NCBI GenBank assembly: GCA_023399355.1
Contig: JAEWQC010000215.1
Span: 1 to 5,399, forward strand
Direction: 5' to 3'
Length of the DNA stretch: 5,399 nt
DNA from: Bacillota bacterium
GTDB taxonomy: Bacteria > Bacillota > Clostridia > Acetivibrionales > DTU013
Part shown: positions 4,405-5,399 of the stretch, piece by piece
How positions within the stretch are numbered: the first letter of the stretch is position 1
Layout of the letters: every line of letters starts with the position of its first letter
The notes under the pieces: generated by a model
The model's input: only the letters and a program-made list of their open reading frames with translations
Told to the model about the DNA's origin: nothing
Database searches by the model: none
Program-made: the position numbers and the translations under genes

Positions 4405-5399
4405 ATGATGGAAAAGGAATCATGCTTAAAAGATATAACTGAGTCTCTTGCTCTTTTAAGCAGGCAAGTGGAAATTTGCAATTGTATAAATTTATATAAT
4501 ATCAATATTATTGCAGAAAATTTTTATGCCGAGCTGTTGAATTTGATTTTCGGATATGAACTGGTTAATCTTAATATGTCAGAAAAGAATGCCCCTTCCA
4601 TCGACTTGACCGACGAGCAAAAGAGACTCTCCATTCAAGTTACATCAGATAATTCAAGTGATAAGATAAAAGAAACAATTCAAAAGTTCATTGAACTTGA
4701 ACACTATTCTAAATATGATAGATTAATGATATTAATGCTTATTAAAAAGAAAAGATATACAACTGTCTTTAATACAGACGGCAAATTTACATTTGATCAG
4801 AATACGGATATTATTGACTATACAGATTTGATTAAGAGTATTCGGGGTAAAAAGACTGTCGAATTACAAAAAATCAGAGATTTTTTATCCACAGAATTGC
4901 ATGACAAAGATTCATATCAGACATTCGCTTCGGCGGTAGATCAAATAAGACCGATTTCTGACAATAAATCCCCTAATGCCATGCATTTCCTAAATACTAA
5001 CTTGGGCTTTTATGGTCGCTATACCGAAACGAAGTGGCTGGATGATTTTTGCAGCAAAGAAGCGATCGTTCAATATGCTGTGATACATGGCGTCGGTGGA
5101 ATAGGTAAAAGCAGATTGCTGTTTGAATATGTAAAAGACAACCATGATCCTTATTGGCATATGTGCTTTCTAACAGATAGCACTATTACTTCTATTTTGC
5201 AATATGATAATTATTATTACCCAAAGCATCTTCTTGTTGTTATTGATTATGCCGCAAGATACTCCGAAATAGTTGGGAATTGGATTGCTAAACTTGTAAC
5301 AACAGTTAATCAGTCTGGACAAAATAAACTCCGCATTGTTTTAATTGAACGGCAAGGGCTGAATTGCGATTCTTCACTTGGCTTTATTACACCTTGGCT
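4405..5399 (+). CDS. SMEK-like domain plus STAND P-loop NTPase, 3' end outside window
   Basis: An open frame of 331 codons runs off the right edge. The start is ATG 4405 (or 4408): an in-frame TAG ends at 4404, and GGGGGTG at 4391-4397 is a good ribosome binding site seven bases away. Residues about 15-150 resemble the SMEK N-terminal domain: INIIAENFYAELLNLIFGYE (33-52), LVNLN (53-57), then SIDLTDEQKRLSIQVTS (65-81), a D-x(n)-QVTS pattern like degenerate PDDEXK nucleases. After a linker comes FYGRYTETKWLDDF (202-215), a usual lead-in to STAND ATPases, Walker A GVGGIGKS (229-236), Walker B LLVVIDYA (276-283, Asp281) and a sensor-like RIVLIERQ (310-317). STAND proteins of this type recognise phage or stress signals through C-terminal repeats and activate the N-terminal effector; those repeats would lie beyond the window. 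Defence function is inferred from architecture and context. Confidence 0.8.
   Translation, partial: MMEKESCLKDITESLALLSRQVEICNCINLYNINIIAENFYAELLNLIFGYELVNLNMSEKNAPSIDLTDEQKRLSIQVTSDNSSDKIKETIQKFIELEHYSKYDRLMILMLIKKKRYTTVFNTDGKFTFDQNTDIIDYTDLIKSIRGKKTVELQKIRDFLSTELHDKDSYQTFASAVDQIRPISDNKSPNAMHFLNTNLGFYGRYTETKWLDDFCSKEAIVQYAVIHGVGGIGKSRLLFEYVKDNHDPYWHMCFLTDSTITSILQYDNYYYPKHLLVVIDYAARYSEIVGNWIAKLVTTVNQSGQNKLRIVLIERQGLNCDSSLGFITPW

Overview
This window looks like an accessory, partly decayed chromosomal region of a low-GC Firmicute, most likely a member of the Clostridia. The reasons are the AT-rich codon use in most genes, strong AGGAGG-type ribosome binding sites, and C-terminal pieces of a REP-associated (IS200-like, Y1) transposase followed by ACAAAAGAACCG-type repeats, a combination I associate with clostridial genomes. 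No rRNA, tRNA or CRISPR array was seen.

Left part (1-1134): the tail of an upstream gene, probably an AbiEi-type antitoxin, is followed by an AbiEii/AbiGii-type nucleotidyltransferase toxin gene. The toxin gene keeps its catalytic N-terminal half and breaks off near base 630. There it runs into an unrelated, AT-richer ORF of unknown function (622-1041). A promoter-like site and a 12-bp hairpin with a T tract follow (1063-1134).

Middle part (1135-2470): a short ORF of unknown function, the C-terminal two thirds of a HAD hydrolase, an apparently intact RidA-family gene, and the first 38 codons of a DUF1697 gene. On the opposite strand lies a piece of a MalG-type sugar ABC permease. The permease piece carries five tandem copies of an 11-bp unit, and the DUF1697/permease junction lies next to that array.

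Right part (2470-4404): a transposase C-terminal remnant with REP-like repeats, an intact nitrilase-superfamily amidohydrolase gene (2961-3839) that is visibly GC-richer than its surroundings, a second shorter copy of the transposase remnant plus repeat, and a fragment of a DUF1016 (YhcG-type PDDEXK) gene with an in-frame stop.

Right end (4405-5399, running off the window): a large gene starting with a SMEK-like domain and continuing into a P-loop STAND-type NTPase, an architecture typical of antiphage defence proteins.

Overall only RidA, the nitrilase and the (partial) SMEK-STAND gene look intact. The rest is a chain of fragments joined at sharp breakpoints. AbiE, the DUF1016 remnant and the SMEK-STAND gene together suggest the edge of a defence island with high turnover.
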